From JAPLXD01 sp041661585 (lineage in GTDB: Bacteria; Patescibacteriota; Minisyncoccia; Moranbacterales; UBA11712): 16,654 bases of DNA. The stretch covers positions 1 through 16,654 of the forward strand of contig JBAZUC010000014.1 in NCBI GenBank assembly GCA_041661585.1, written 5' to 3'. The notes under the pieces were generated by a model. The model ran no database searches, was not told where the DNA came from, and saw only the letters and a program-made list of their open reading frames with translations. Made by a program: the position numbers and the translations under genes. The stretch's first letter is position 1, and every line of letters begins with the position of its first letter. Positions 1-6,429 of this stretch are shown here, one piece after another.

Positions 1-1374
1 GGCTACCGCTTCAACCAGTATCAGAGAATTTTCATTCACAGCGGATCAATCACCGTGAAGTCCACTCCGTCCAACGTGAAAGTTTTTCTCAATGGCCAGC
101 TCCAGCCGTCCGGAAGGCTGGATATGATCAATGGATCCACGACTTTGAACGGACTCAGGCCGGGAACCTATAATATCAGAGTTACCGCTGATGGATATGG
201 AGATTGGGAAAAGAATGTCGAAGTCCACAGCGGAGTTTCCACTGAATTTTGGAATATTTTCTTGCCGCAAAAAAATTATTCGCCAAAAGAACTGAATGCG
301 GAAGGAACGCAGAGATATTTTCCTTCTCCTTTCGGGAAAAAGGTTGCTTATTCCAAAAAAAACGGAGAGAATCTTGAAATTTTGTCGTTGGATATGAAAA
401 CAAACGAACCGACGCTGATTTTTTCAAAACCAGGACTGGAATTTTCAACTGATCTCAAGGAAAACGCCGAGTGGGACTCCAATGAGCAAATGTTGATTGC
501 CCCGGTTCGCTTAAACGAAAAAAAGGATTTCCTTGTTTTGGATTCTGAAAATATCCAAGCTCCAATTCTTCTTTCGGAAATAACCTCGCTTTCAAATCTC
601 GATCGGGCCCGCTGGAGCCCTGACAATCAGGAGGCTATTTTTTTCACGGCCGCGTCAAAGGATGGCTTGGCGCAAAATCTCTATCGAATTGATTTGGGGA
701 CAAAAAATGCCCAGATCATTTCCGAGAATATCAAAACGTATGATCTTTCCGGAAAGATCATTTATTATTTGAAGCAAAACGACATCATATATAAGACAGA
801 TCTCAATGGAAAAGGCGAGAAACAAATGACTTTCGAGGCCATTCCTTTCTCCGGCGAAGGTCAGCAATCGCGGCTTATTGTATATGATGAAGATCGCCAA
901 GTCGTCATTTCCGAAAATGGACAGTTTTTTGTACACAACAACGGGATGACAGACACTCTGAAAGAAATCGGGGACGATGTTTTGGGCGCGCAGTTTTCGG
1001 ATGACGGAAAAAAACTTTTATACTGGAACAACAATGAAATCGAAGTTTTGTATCTCCGAGCATGGGATGTTCAGCCTCGCCGGAGCGAAAATGAAACGCA
1101 ACAAATCATTCGCTTCTCGACTCCAATCAAAAATGTTTTTTGGTATCGGGACTACGAGCACATTTTTTTCAGCACCCAGAACAAATTGAAGATCACAGAG
1201 CTTGATCCACGCGATCATCGGAGTGTTTTTGATATCTGGGAATATAATTCGGAAAATTTCACAAGTTCATATGACGCGGCGAATGGAATTTTTTATTTTT
1301 TTGATGAGATCGATGGAAAAAGAAAATTTTTCTATTTAAATATTCCGTTGCAGTCAGGATTTTTCGGAGGATAA
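1..1374 (+). CDS. PEGA-domain / beta-propeller envelope protein (5' end missing)
   Basis: The reading frame is open from base 1, so the start lies outside the window; a GTG at 55 is internal. About 457 residues are visible. The first ~75 form a PEGA domain: the text GSITVKSTPSNVKVFLNGQ, then a Leu-Arg-Pro-Gly-Thr-Tyr turn and a Val-Thr-Ala-Asp-Gly-Tyr strand are typical. PEGA domains are extracytoplasmic beta-sandwiches often found in surface proteins. The rest resembles TolB/WD40-like propeller blades, with repeats such as PSPFGKKVAYSK, WSPDNQEAIFF and FSDDGKKLLYW (roughly one per 50-60 residues). The missing N-terminus probably holds a membrane anchor, but that is inference. No catalytic motif is visible, and a role in envelope binding or scaffolding is only a family-based guess. 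The fold is fairly certain, the function unknown. Confidence 0.85.
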   Translation, partial: GYRFNQYQRIFIHSGSITVKSTPSNVKVFLNGQLQPSGRLDMINGSTTLNGLRPGTYNIRVTADGYGDWEKNVEVHSGVSTEFWNIFLPQKNYSPKELNAEGTQRYFPSPFGKKVAYSKKNGENLEILSLDMKTNEPTLIFSKPGLEFSTDLKENAEWDSNEQMLIAPVRLNEKKDFLVLDSENIQAPILLSEITSLSNLDRARWSPDNQEAIFFTAASKDGLAQNLYRIDLGTKNAQIISENIKTYDLSGKIIYYLKQNDIIYKTDLNGKGEKQMTFEAIPFSGEGQQSRLIVYDEDRQVVISENGQFFVHNNGMTDTLKEIGDDVLGAQFSDDGKKLLYWNNNEIEVLYLRAWDVQPRRSENETQQIIRFSTPIKNVFWYRDYEHIFFSTQNKLKITELDPRDHRSVFDIWEYNSENFTSSYDAANGIFYFFDEIDGKRKFFYLNIPLQSGFFGG

Positions 1375-1393
1375 GTGCCTGTGGATAACTTTT

Positions 1394-1426
1394 TTGACTT
1401 GCATTTGAAAAAGAATGATATATAAT
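1394..1426 (+). promoter_or_regulatory. Promoter of the Lys-rich micropeptide
   Basis: A perfect -10 box TATAAT lies at 1421-1426. Two overlapping -35 candidates exist: TTGACT at 1394-1399 (21-nt spacer, long) and TTGCAT at 1399-1404 (16-nt spacer, better geometry). It sits just after the stop of the PEGA gene and about 65 nt upstream of a strong ribosome binding site, which gives the short downstream gene its own transcript. Confidence 0.65.
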
Positions 1427-1490
1427 GAAATAAATTCTACAAAGTTATCGTAAATAATTTTATAGAAAGAATAAAAAAATAAAATTGAAG

Positions 1491-1497
1491 GGAGGTG
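1491..1497 (+). promoter_or_regulatory. Strong Shine-Dalgarno of the micropeptide
   Basis: GGAGGTG at 1491-1497 is a near-perfect anti-SD match, 7 nt before the ATG at 1505. It is the strongest ribosome binding site seen in the window; most other genes here have weak ones or none. This is the main reason to take the 25-codon frame as a real gene. Confidence 0.75.
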
Positions 1498-1504
1498 AAA
1501 CACA

Positions 1505-1582
1505 ATGGCAAAGAAAAAAGCAGCCAAGAAAAAGAAAGTTGTGAAAAAGAAAAAAGTTACAAAGAAAAAGAAGAAGAAATAG
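1505..1582 (+). CDS. Lysine-rich 25-residue micropeptide
   Basis: ATG at 1505 and TAG at 1580-1582 enclose 25 codons. The product starts MAKKKAAKKKK and is otherwise built of Lys runs separated by Val-Val and Val-Thr, ending in six lysines; there are no acidic or aromatic residues. Such a polycation should bind nucleic acid and could act as a tiny nucleoid or ribosome-associated protein, but that is inference from charge alone. Support for expression is structural: its own promoter, a strong SD at the right distance and an intrinsic terminator straight after. The composition resembles the Lys/Ala tail of the L31 protein encoded nearby (3673-4017). The alternative is a leader peptide or a decaying remnant of a longer Lys-rich protein. 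Confidence 0.7.
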   Translation: MAKKKAAKKKKVVKKKKVTKKKKKK

Positions 1583-1612
1583 TCTGAATCAATTTTCTTT
1601 TTGCAATAAGAA

Positions 1613-1647
1613 AAAGGCGCCCAAGTTGGGCGCCTTTGCATTTTTTT
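1613..1647. terminator. Bidirectional intrinsic terminator between the micropeptide and prmC
   Basis: A 10-bp stem (1613-1622 AAAGGCGCCC with 1628-1637 GGGCGCCTTT, loop AAGTT) is followed on the plus strand by T7 at 1641-1647. On the minus strand it is followed by T5 from the A-run at 1611-1615. It lies between two convergent genes and can end both transcripts. Confidence 0.85.
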
Positions 1648-1648
1648 G

Positions 1649-2527
1649 TTATGCAATTTCAATCTTTGCCATGCGCCATTTTCCCGCCAGATCCCTGAAA
1701 AACGCTGTTTTGGCTTTTGGCCAATATTTCTGGATAATTCGGCCTATTTCAGGCTTTTGCTCGGGACTGAATTCCACGAAGCATGTAACATGTAGTATGT
1801 AACATTTGCTCGGGATTTTCTTTAGCTGCTTGAAAAATTTTAGATAATAACCAAGTCCTTTGTTTTTGCTGAGAAGCGCTTTTTTCGGTTCATATTTTAA
1901 ATTTTTATAATTTTTCTTATAAATATTTTCAGAAACATACGGAAGATTGGCGATGATGAGAATATTTTCAAGTTTTGTTTTTCTTTTCAAAAAATATTCC
2001 AGCATATCAGATTGGATGAATTTTATTTTCTTATTTAGTTTATATCTTTTTGCGTTTGCTTTCGCAACTTGCAATGATTCTTTCGAAATATCAATTGCGT
2101 AGAAATTTATTTCATTTTGAAATATTTGCGGAATATTTTTCGCGATCGAAACGATTATATTTCCGGATCCAGTGCCAACATCGAAAATAGTATCTGGTAT
2201 CTTGTATTTGTTATCTGTTATTTTTCCTAGAACGTGTTCAACTAACAATTCAGTCTCGGGTCTTGGGATCAAAACATTTTTGTTCACCAGAAATTCCAGT
2301 CCAAAAAATTCTTTTTTTCCTGTGACATAGGCAACTGGTTCGCCGTTTGATCTCCTCGTGCAGAAAGAATCGAATTTTTTCATCTGTATTGCGGACAATT
2401 TCTTTTCCGGATGCGCCAAAATATATTCTCTGGGTCTTTTTATCGCCAAAGACAAAAGAATCCCCGCGTCGAGAGGGGATAAGCTGTATTTTATGTATGC
2501 TTTTTTAAAAATTTCTTGGATTGTCAT
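1649..2527 (-). CDS. prmC: Peptide chain release factor N5-glutamine methyltransferase
   Basis: PrmC methylates the Gln of the GGQ motif in RF1/RF2 with S-adenosylmethionine, in the cytoplasm. The 292-residue product has the PrmC N-terminal helical domain, the IPRPETE motif (~87-93), the SAM-binding loop DVGTGSG (117-123) and the C-terminal RDLAGKWR segment (278-285). The NPPY substrate motif reads Asn-Leu-Pro-Tyr (194-197), so the second position differs from the canonical form. The ATG at 2525-2527 overlaps the prfA stop in an ATGA junction, so the enzyme is coupled to its substrate. Near residues 242-250 the frame reads through a short repeat (1783-1805) that replaces or lengthens the strand before Val-Glu-Phe-Ser-Pro-Glu-Gln. 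The frame stays intact and the enzyme looks functional. Confidence 0.93.
   Translation of the reverse strand: MTIQEIFKKAYIKYSLSPLDAGILLSLAIKRPREYILAHPEKKLSAIQMKKFDSFCTRRSNGEPVAYVTGKKEFFGLEFLVNKNVLIPRPETELLVEHVLGKITDNKYKIPDTIFDVGTGSGNIIVSIAKNIPQIFQNEINFYAIDISKESLQVAKANAKRYKLNKKIKFIQSDMLEYFLKRKTKLENILIIANLPYVSENIYKKNYKNLKYEPKKALLSKNKGLGYYLKFFKQLKKIPSKCYILHVTCFVEFSPEQKPEIGRIIQKYWPKAKTAFFRDLAGKWRMAKIEIA
1783..1805. repeat. Short direct repeat inside prmC
   Basis: ATGTAACAT occurs at 1783-1791 and 1797-1805, separated by GTAGT. On the coding strand it reads as a run of ATGTTACAT words. It encodes residues around CYILHVTCF, an odd stretch for this position in PrmC. It may be a small inserted repeat; it is not a clean palindrome. 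Confidence 0.45.
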
Positions 2528-3585
2528 GCCGATATTTTTCTCTTCACATCTTCTTCTTCAAGCATATCGATGATCTTTCCCAAATCTCCATCCAATATTG
2601 TTCCAATGTTGCTCCAACTTTCCTTGATGCGATGATCGGTGATCCGATCTTGTGGAAAATTATAGGTCCGGATCTTTTCTGACCGGTCGCCGGTTCCAAT
2701 CTGGCTTTTTCTTTCCGCGCCGAGCTCTTTTGTTCTTTTTTCTTCCCGGGTCGCCAAAATCCGAGAACGCAAAACTTTCAGAGCTTTTTCCTTGTTTTTT
2801 ATTTGCGACTTCTCGTCCTGGCAAGATACGATTGTCCCTGTCGGGATATGCAGGATGCGGACGGCGCTGTGAGTCGTATTGACGCTTTGTCCGCCCGGTC
2901 CGGAAGAGCAAAAGGTGTCGATGCGCAAATCATTGGGATTGATCTCGATATCCATTTCTTCCGCCTCGGGAAGAACGGCGACGGTGGCAGTTGAAGTATG
3001 GACTCTGCCCATCTTTTCCGTTTCCGGCACTCTTTGCACGCGATGCACGCCCGACTCATATTTCATTTTGCCAAAAACATTTTTTCCTTCAATGCTGGCG
3101 ATCACTTCCTTGAAGCCGCCGATGGAATTGGGGCTTGAGCTCAATATACTAGTCTTCCAGCCGACATTTTCCGCATAGCGCAAATACATTTTCAAAAGCT
3201 GAGCCGCGAAAAGTGCCGATTCGTCTCCGCCCGCTCCGGCGCGTATTTCAATGATTACGTTTCGGCTGTCGTGTGGATCTTTCGGCACGATCATCTTTTT
3301 GAGCTCTTCTTCGGCTTCTTCCTTTTTTTTCGACAGTTTCACATTTTCTTCCATTGCCATGTCTTTCAATTCCGCTTCGGTTTCGCTGTTCACGATTTCG
3401 GCGTTTTCCCGCATATTTTTTTCGATATTTTCGAGCTCGGCGATTTTTCCGATCGTTTCTTCCAGCTCGGCCATTCTTTTTCCGATCGTTTTCATTTTTT
3501 GCGAATCGCAAACCACTTCGGGCTTTTCCAGCTCGTTTTTGAGATCTTGATATTCGGTTTTTATTGCGTCTAGCTGGTTCTTCAT
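2524..3585 (-). CDS. prfA: Peptide chain release factor 1
   Basis: RF1 ends translation at UAA and UAG. The 353-residue product has the N-terminal helical domain, the codon-recognition tripeptide as Pro-Glu-Thr at 187-189 (RF1 Pro-x-Thr type, not the RF2 Ser-Pro-Phe) in HRVQRVPETEKMGRVHTS, and the peptidyl-hydrolysis loop SSGPGGQSVNTTHS with GGQ at 231-233. I chose the ATG at 3583-3585, which has AGGA a few bases upstream and gives the usual family length. A longer frame from a TTG at 3627 would start inside the terminator hairpin. The stop overlaps prmC by 4 nt. RF1 with in-frame UGA stops in neighbouring genes fits the standard bacterial code. Confidence 0.95.
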   Translation of the reverse strand: MKNQLDAIKTEYQDLKNELEKPEVVCDSQKMKTIGKRMAELEETIGKIAELENIEKNMRENAEIVNSETEAELKDMAMEENVKLSKKKEEAEEELKKMIVPKDPHDSRNVIIEIRAGAGGDESALFAAQLLKMYLRYAENVGWKTSILSSSPNSIGGFKEVIASIEGKNVFGKMKYESGVHRVQRVPETEKMGRVHTSTATVAVLPEAEEMDIEINPNDLRIDTFCSSGPGGQSVNTTHSAVRILHIPTGTIVSCQDEKSQIKNKEKALKVLRSRILATREEKRTKELGAERKSQIGTGDRSEKIRTYNFPQDRITDHRIKESWSNIGTILDGDLGKIIDMLEEEDVKRKISA

Positions 3586-3598
3586 ATGGCTAATCCTA

Positions 3599-3627
3599 AT
3601 CTTCTCAAAGAAGGGGATGTTTGTCAA
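3599..3627 (-). promoter_or_regulatory. Possible prfA promoter
   Basis: On the minus strand a perfect TTGACA (complement of 3622-3627) directly follows the rpmE terminator. The -10 position at about 17-18 nt holds only a weak match (GAAGAT/AAGATT), and transcription would begin a few bases before the prfA RBS. Tentative; read-through from rpmE is the alternative. Confidence 0.3.
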
Positions 3628-3657
3628 AAAAAGACCTCGCTACGCGAGGCCTTTTTT
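3626..3657. terminator. Intrinsic terminator between rpmE and prfA
   Basis: An 8-bp stem (3633-3640 GACCTCGC with 3644-3651 GCGAGGCC, loop TAC) is flanked by A7 (3626-3632) and T6 (3652-3657). Read on the minus strand it has one G-U pair and ends in T7, as expected after rpmE. It should give L31 its own transcript and reduce flow into prfA. Confidence 0.85.
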
Positions 3658-3672
3658 GAATATATGTAAGAG

Positions 3673-4017
3673 TTATTTTGCTGCTTTGACTGTTTTTTTC
3701 TTGATGACTTTTTTCTTGACCGCCGGTTTGACTGCTTTCGCCGCTGGTTTTTCTGCTTTGACTGCAGGCTTTTTTTTCGCCTCGACTCTCTCCAGCTTGT
3801 CAGCTGCCAGTTTTTCGCTTTTTTCCATACGCTTTTTGAAGCGGTCGACACGGCCGGTTGAGTCAACGAGACGCTTTTTCCCCGTATAAAAAGGATGGCA
3901 AGCGCTACAAACTTCGATCTTCATTTCCGGCTTCACTGATCCGGTTGTGATCACGTTTCCGCAAGCGCAGATGATCTTGGCTTCGGAGTTGTATTTTGGG
4001 TGGATGTCTTTTTTCAT
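3673..4017 (-). CDS. rpmE: 50S ribosomal protein L31 with Lys/Ala-rich C-terminal tail
   Basis: Residues 1-70 are a zinc-type (C+) bL31: MKKDIHPKYN at the start, then Cys17 and Cys19 in ICACGN and Cys37 and Cys40 in CSACHPFYTG, the four zinc ligands. L31 bridges the two ribosomal subunits. After the usual end, residues ~79-114 form a tail of repeating Lys-Pro-Ala-Val/Lys units ending in KKKVIKKKTVKAAK, similar in composition to histone H1 tails. Bacterial L31 is commonly about 70 residues, so the product (114) is extended. The tail probably binds rRNA, but that is inference. The gene has its own promoter (4046-4074) and terminator. No clear SD precedes the ATG. Confidence 0.93.
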   Translation of the reverse strand: MKKDIHPKYNSEAKIICACGNVITTGSVKPEMKIEVCSACHPFYTGKKRLVDSTGRVDRFKKRMEKSEKLAADKLERVEAKKKPAVKAEKPAAKAVKPAVKKKVIKKKTVKAAK

Positions 4018-4045
4018 AATTGAATGGCGTTAAATTTACCTATAA

Positions 4046-4074
4046 ATACTAGCATAACATTCAATAATTGACAA
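4046..4074 (-). promoter_or_regulatory. Promoter of rpmE
   Basis: On the minus strand, TTGTCA (complement of 4069-4074), a 17-nt spacer and TAGTAT (complement of 4046-4051) lie upstream of rpmE. The -35 box shares five base pairs with the -35 box of the rpsB promoter on the other strand. Confidence 0.7.
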
Positions 4075-4096
4075 GCCCCGGCGCTCTTGCTACAAT
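4068..4096 (+). promoter_or_regulatory. Strong promoter of the rpsB operon
   Basis: TTGACA at 4068-4073, a 17-nt spacer and TACAAT at 4091-4096, with TG at 4088-4089 as an extended -10. This is close to the sigma-70 consensus and the best promoter in the window. The expected transcription start is near 4103, leaving a leader of about 90 nt before rpsB. Confidence 0.88.
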
Positions 4097-4102
4097 ATAA
4101 AC

Positions 4103-4195
4103 CGTTATCAAACATATCTCTCAAGAGAAAATCCTTGTCCCCGCCGTGGCGGGGTAAATTCGAGAGATAGAAGTAAATAATTAAAGGAAAAAACA
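4103..4195 (+). promoter_or_regulatory. Structured rpsB leader, candidate S2 autoregulation site
   Basis: TATCTCTC (4115-4122) pairs with GAGAGATA (4162-4169), enclosing a GC hairpin CCCCGC-CGTG-GCGGGG (4139-4154). The left arm can instead pair locally with GAGA at 4125-4128, so two exclusive folds exist. AGGA at 4185-4188, 7 nt before the ATG, is the RBS. In other bacteria rpsB-tsf is controlled by S2 binding the leader; here that is inference. The GC hairpin also looks like one of the dispersed palindromes seen elsewhere in the window. Confidence 0.55.
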
Positions 4196-4990
4196 ATGCA
4201 AAACGACAAAGAAACCCCCAAAGATGGGGAAAAAGCGGCGAGCCGTGAGGAATCAGCCGGTTTTTCGTATGAGAGTCTTGTGCTCAATGTTCCGGATATG
4301 CTCAAAGCAGGGGTCCATTTTGGGCACAAAAGTTCCCGTTGGAATCCAAAAATGCGCGAATTTGTGTTCGGCGTGAGAAATGATATTCATATCATTGACC
4401 TCGAAAAAACCCTGCCCCTTTTCCAAAAAGCGCTTGATTTTTTGTGCGGTGTTGTGGAAAACGGCGGAAAGATACTTTTCGTCGGCACCAAGCCCCAGGC
4501 ACGGCAGCTGACTGAAATGATGGCGAAGGAAACGGAAATGCCGTATGTCATGAATCGCTGGCTTGGCGGAACCTTCACGAATTTTTCCGAGATCAAAGGC
4601 CGGATCAAATATCTCAATGATCAGGAAAGTTTGAGTGAAAGCGAAGAGGTCAAAAAATATACTAAATATGAACAGAGCCGGATCAAAAAGGAAATTGCGA
4701 GAATGAACGAAAAAATGGGCGGCATAAAAAAAATGGACAAACTTCCGCAAGCCGTATTTGTCGTTGATATAAAAGAAAATGCCTTGGCGGTCAAAGAAGC
4801 TCGCGCCGCCGGAATTCCAACAGTGGCGATGACGGACACCAACACGGATCCGACGCTTGTCGATTTTCCAATTCCCGGCAATGACGATGCGCTTTCCTCG
4901 CTCAAATATATGTTGGGAATTGTTGCGAAAAATATAATGGAAGCGAAAGTAAAAGTGAAAACCGAAAAAGTTGAAGATATAAAAAAATAA
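4196..4990 (+). CDS. rpsB: 30S ribosomal protein S2
   Basis: uS2 joins the small subunit late in assembly and contacts S1 in many bacteria. The 264-residue product shows the family signature from residue ~33: MLKAGVHFGHKSSRWNPKM, then DIHIIDLEKT, GTKPQAR, MNRWLGGTFTNF and AVFVVDIKENALAVKEA, ending in a Lys/Glu-rich tail. The first ~30 residues are a charged extension (Asp, Glu, Lys, Ser) that the core S2 fold lacks. The ATG at 4196 has a good SD, and the upstream sequence is leader, so the extension is probably real. First gene of rpsB-tsf-ricT-TPR; the 10-nt gap to tsf matches the conserved rpsB-tsf pair. Confidence 0.96.
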   Translation: MQNDKETPKDGEKAASREESAGFSYESLVLNVPDMLKAGVHFGHKSSRWNPKMREFVFGVRNDIHIIDLEKTLPLFQKALDFLCGVVENGGKILFVGTKPQARQLTEMMAKETEMPYVMNRWLGGTFTNFSEIKGRIKYLNDQESLSESEEVKKYTKYEQSRIKKEIARMNEKMGGIKKMDKLPQAVFVVDIKENALAVKEARAAGIPTVAMTDTNTDPTLVDFPIPGNDDALSSLKYMLGIVAKNIMEAKVKVKTEKVEDIKK

Positions 4991-5000
4991 GCATCCATAT

Positions 5001-5597
5001 ATGACTGAAATAAAAATAACTGCCCAACTCGTCAAAGACTTGCGAGGCAGTACTGGTGCCAGCATCATGGAATGCCGCAACGCGCTTGCCCAGTCAAAAG
5101 GCGATTTTGAAAAAGCGATTGAATATTTGCGTAAAAGAGGGAAAGAAAAAGCCGCCAAAAAGGCCGATCGGACAACCGCGGAAGGAGTTGTTGCTTCATA
5201 TATTCACAGCAATCGAAAAATCGGGGCAATAGTTGAAGTGTTTTGCGAAACCGACTTTGTGGCGAAAAATTCAGAATTTCAAGAATTAGCGCATGATCTG
5301 GCAATGCATATCGCTGCGGCAAACCCGAAATATCTTTCTTTGGAAAAAATAGACCCGAAAGACAAAGAGGATTTCGAAAAATTTGTACGAGAGGAGCTCT
5401 CTTCGGAGAAAAAACCGGCCGATATCATCGAAAAGATAGTCGAGGGCAAAGTGAAAAAACATTTTGAAGAGATTTCGTTTCTCGCCCAGCCGTTTGTGAA
5501 AAATCCCGATACGACGGTCGAGGATCTGATCAAAGAAAAAATTGCGAAAATAGGAGAAAATATTCAGGTGGGAAATTTTGCGAGATTTGAAATTTGA
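5001..5597 (+). CDS. tsf: Elongation factor Ts
   Basis: EF-Ts exchanges GDP for GTP on EF-Tu. At 198 residues it is of the short type known from Thermus, with a single core subdomain rather than the longer E. coli form. The UBA-like N-terminus carries VKDLRGSTGASIMECRNAL (11-29), and the EF-Tu-contacting motif CETDFVAKNSEF lies at 82-93 with Thr-Asp-Phe at 84-86. The C-terminal part has AQPFVKNPDTTVEDLI and ends in a GNFARFEI strand typical of the family. It follows rpsB by 10 nt with no clear SD, so it probably depends on coupling. Confidence 0.96.
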   Translation: MTEIKITAQLVKDLRGSTGASIMECRNALAQSKGDFEKAIEYLRKRGKEKAAKKADRTTAEGVVASYIHSNRKIGAIVEVFCETDFVAKNSEFQELAHDLAMHIAAANPKYLSLEKIDPKDKEDFEKFVREELSSEKKPADIIEKIVEGKVKKHFEEISFLAQPFVKNPDTTVEDLIKEKIAKIGENIQVGNFARFEI

Positions 5598-5601
5598 AAT
5601 C

Positions 5602-6405
5602 ATGACAAGAACTATTTTTCTCAAAATTCGCCGCTGGGAAAGCTCTCAGCCGATCGAAAGCACTCAATCTTTCCAAAAAGGAGATCTGCTGATCGTGGAA
5701 ACAAATGACGGCCTTGAATCGGCGATCGTGGAGAATGTCCGGGAAAACAGCGAAGGGAAATTGCCGGGCTTGCAAAAAAGAGAAGCGGCGACGGCAAAGA
5801 TCGTGCGAAAGGCGAGTCTGCGAGATATAAATACGATCAAGGAGCACAGGGAAAAAGAAAAAGAAGCACTTGAGCTGTGCCGCAAGGAAGTGAAGAAAAA
5901 TGGAATGCCGATGAAAATAGTTGAAGCGGCCTATTCCTTTGACGGTGGAAACATATCATTTGCTTTCGTCGCCGACGGAAGAGTGGATTTTCGGGAATTA
6001 GTGAAAAATCTTTCAAAAATTTTCCAGCGGTCCATCCGCCTCCACCAAATTGGAGCTCGCGATGAAGCGAGAGAAAGCGGGGGATATGGAATTTGCGGAA
6101 GAGGCTTGTGCTGCGAAAGATTCAAGGAGAATTTGCCAAGTATCAATTCTGAAATGGCCAAAGCCCAGCAAATTGTTCGCCGCGGATCAGAAAGAATTTC
6201 CGGCCTTTGCGGGAGACTCATGTGCTGTCTCGCTTATGAAGCCGACCAATACCGAGAGATACTCGAAGGGCTTCCCAAAATCGGCGAAGAGATCAAAACA
6301 AAAGAGGGAAAGGGGATCGTCAAAGAAGTGAATGCCCTTTCAGGGGAAATAAAAGTGGAACTCGAAAACAAAAAGTACATCCGCATCGCGTCCGAGGGTA
6401 TCTAA
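5602..6405 (+). CDS. ricT: PSP1-domain protein, RicT/YaaT-like
   Basis: The 267-residue product has the PSP1 C-terminal domain. RIRLHQIGARDEA-like text at ~144-156 leads into Cys-Gly-Arg-Gly-Leu-Cys-Cys (165-171), and GLCGRLMCCLAYE lies at 201-213. These six cysteines (165, 170, 171, 203, 208, 209) match the conserved set in Bacillus RicT, part of the RicA-RicF-RicT complex that binds Fe-S clusters and affects RNase Y processing. No RicA or RicF is seen here. A KOW-like C-terminal piece (KTKEGKGIVKEVNALSGEIK) follows. I chose the ATG at 5602, 4 nt after the tsf stop; a longer frame from a TTG at 5578 would overlap tsf. The family is sure; the exact role in this organism is inferred. Confidence 0.88.
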   Translation: MTRTIFLKIRRWESSQPIESTQSFQKGDLLIVETNDGLESAIVENVRENSEGKLPGLQKREAATAKIVRKASLRDINTIKEHREKEKEALELCRKEVKKNGMPMKIVEAAYSFDGGNISFAFVADGRVDFRELVKNLSKIFQRSIRLHQIGARDEARESGGYGICGRGLCCERFKENLPSINSEMAKAQQIVRRGSERISGLCGRLMCCLAYEADQYREILEGLPKIGEEIKTKEGKGIVKEVNALSGEIKVELENKKYIRIASEGI

Positions 6406-6429
6406 TATCTTATAATTTACCGCTATCTT

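Noticed and set aside
1354..1662. Minus-strand frame rich in Phe runs
   Set aside because: It is the antisense of the Lys-rich micropeptide and crosses the terminator.
3586..3627. Longer prfA start at TTG 3627
   Set aside because: It would lie inside the terminator hairpin; the ATG at 3585 has an RBS and matches family length.
4253..5158. 301-residue minus-strand frame over rpsB
   Set aside because: Antisense shadow of rpsB and the start of tsf, with no RBS and no recognisable domain.
5578..5601. Longer ricT start at TTG 5578
   Set aside because: It overlaps tsf by 20 nt in another frame; the ATG at 5602 gives a normal N-terminus.
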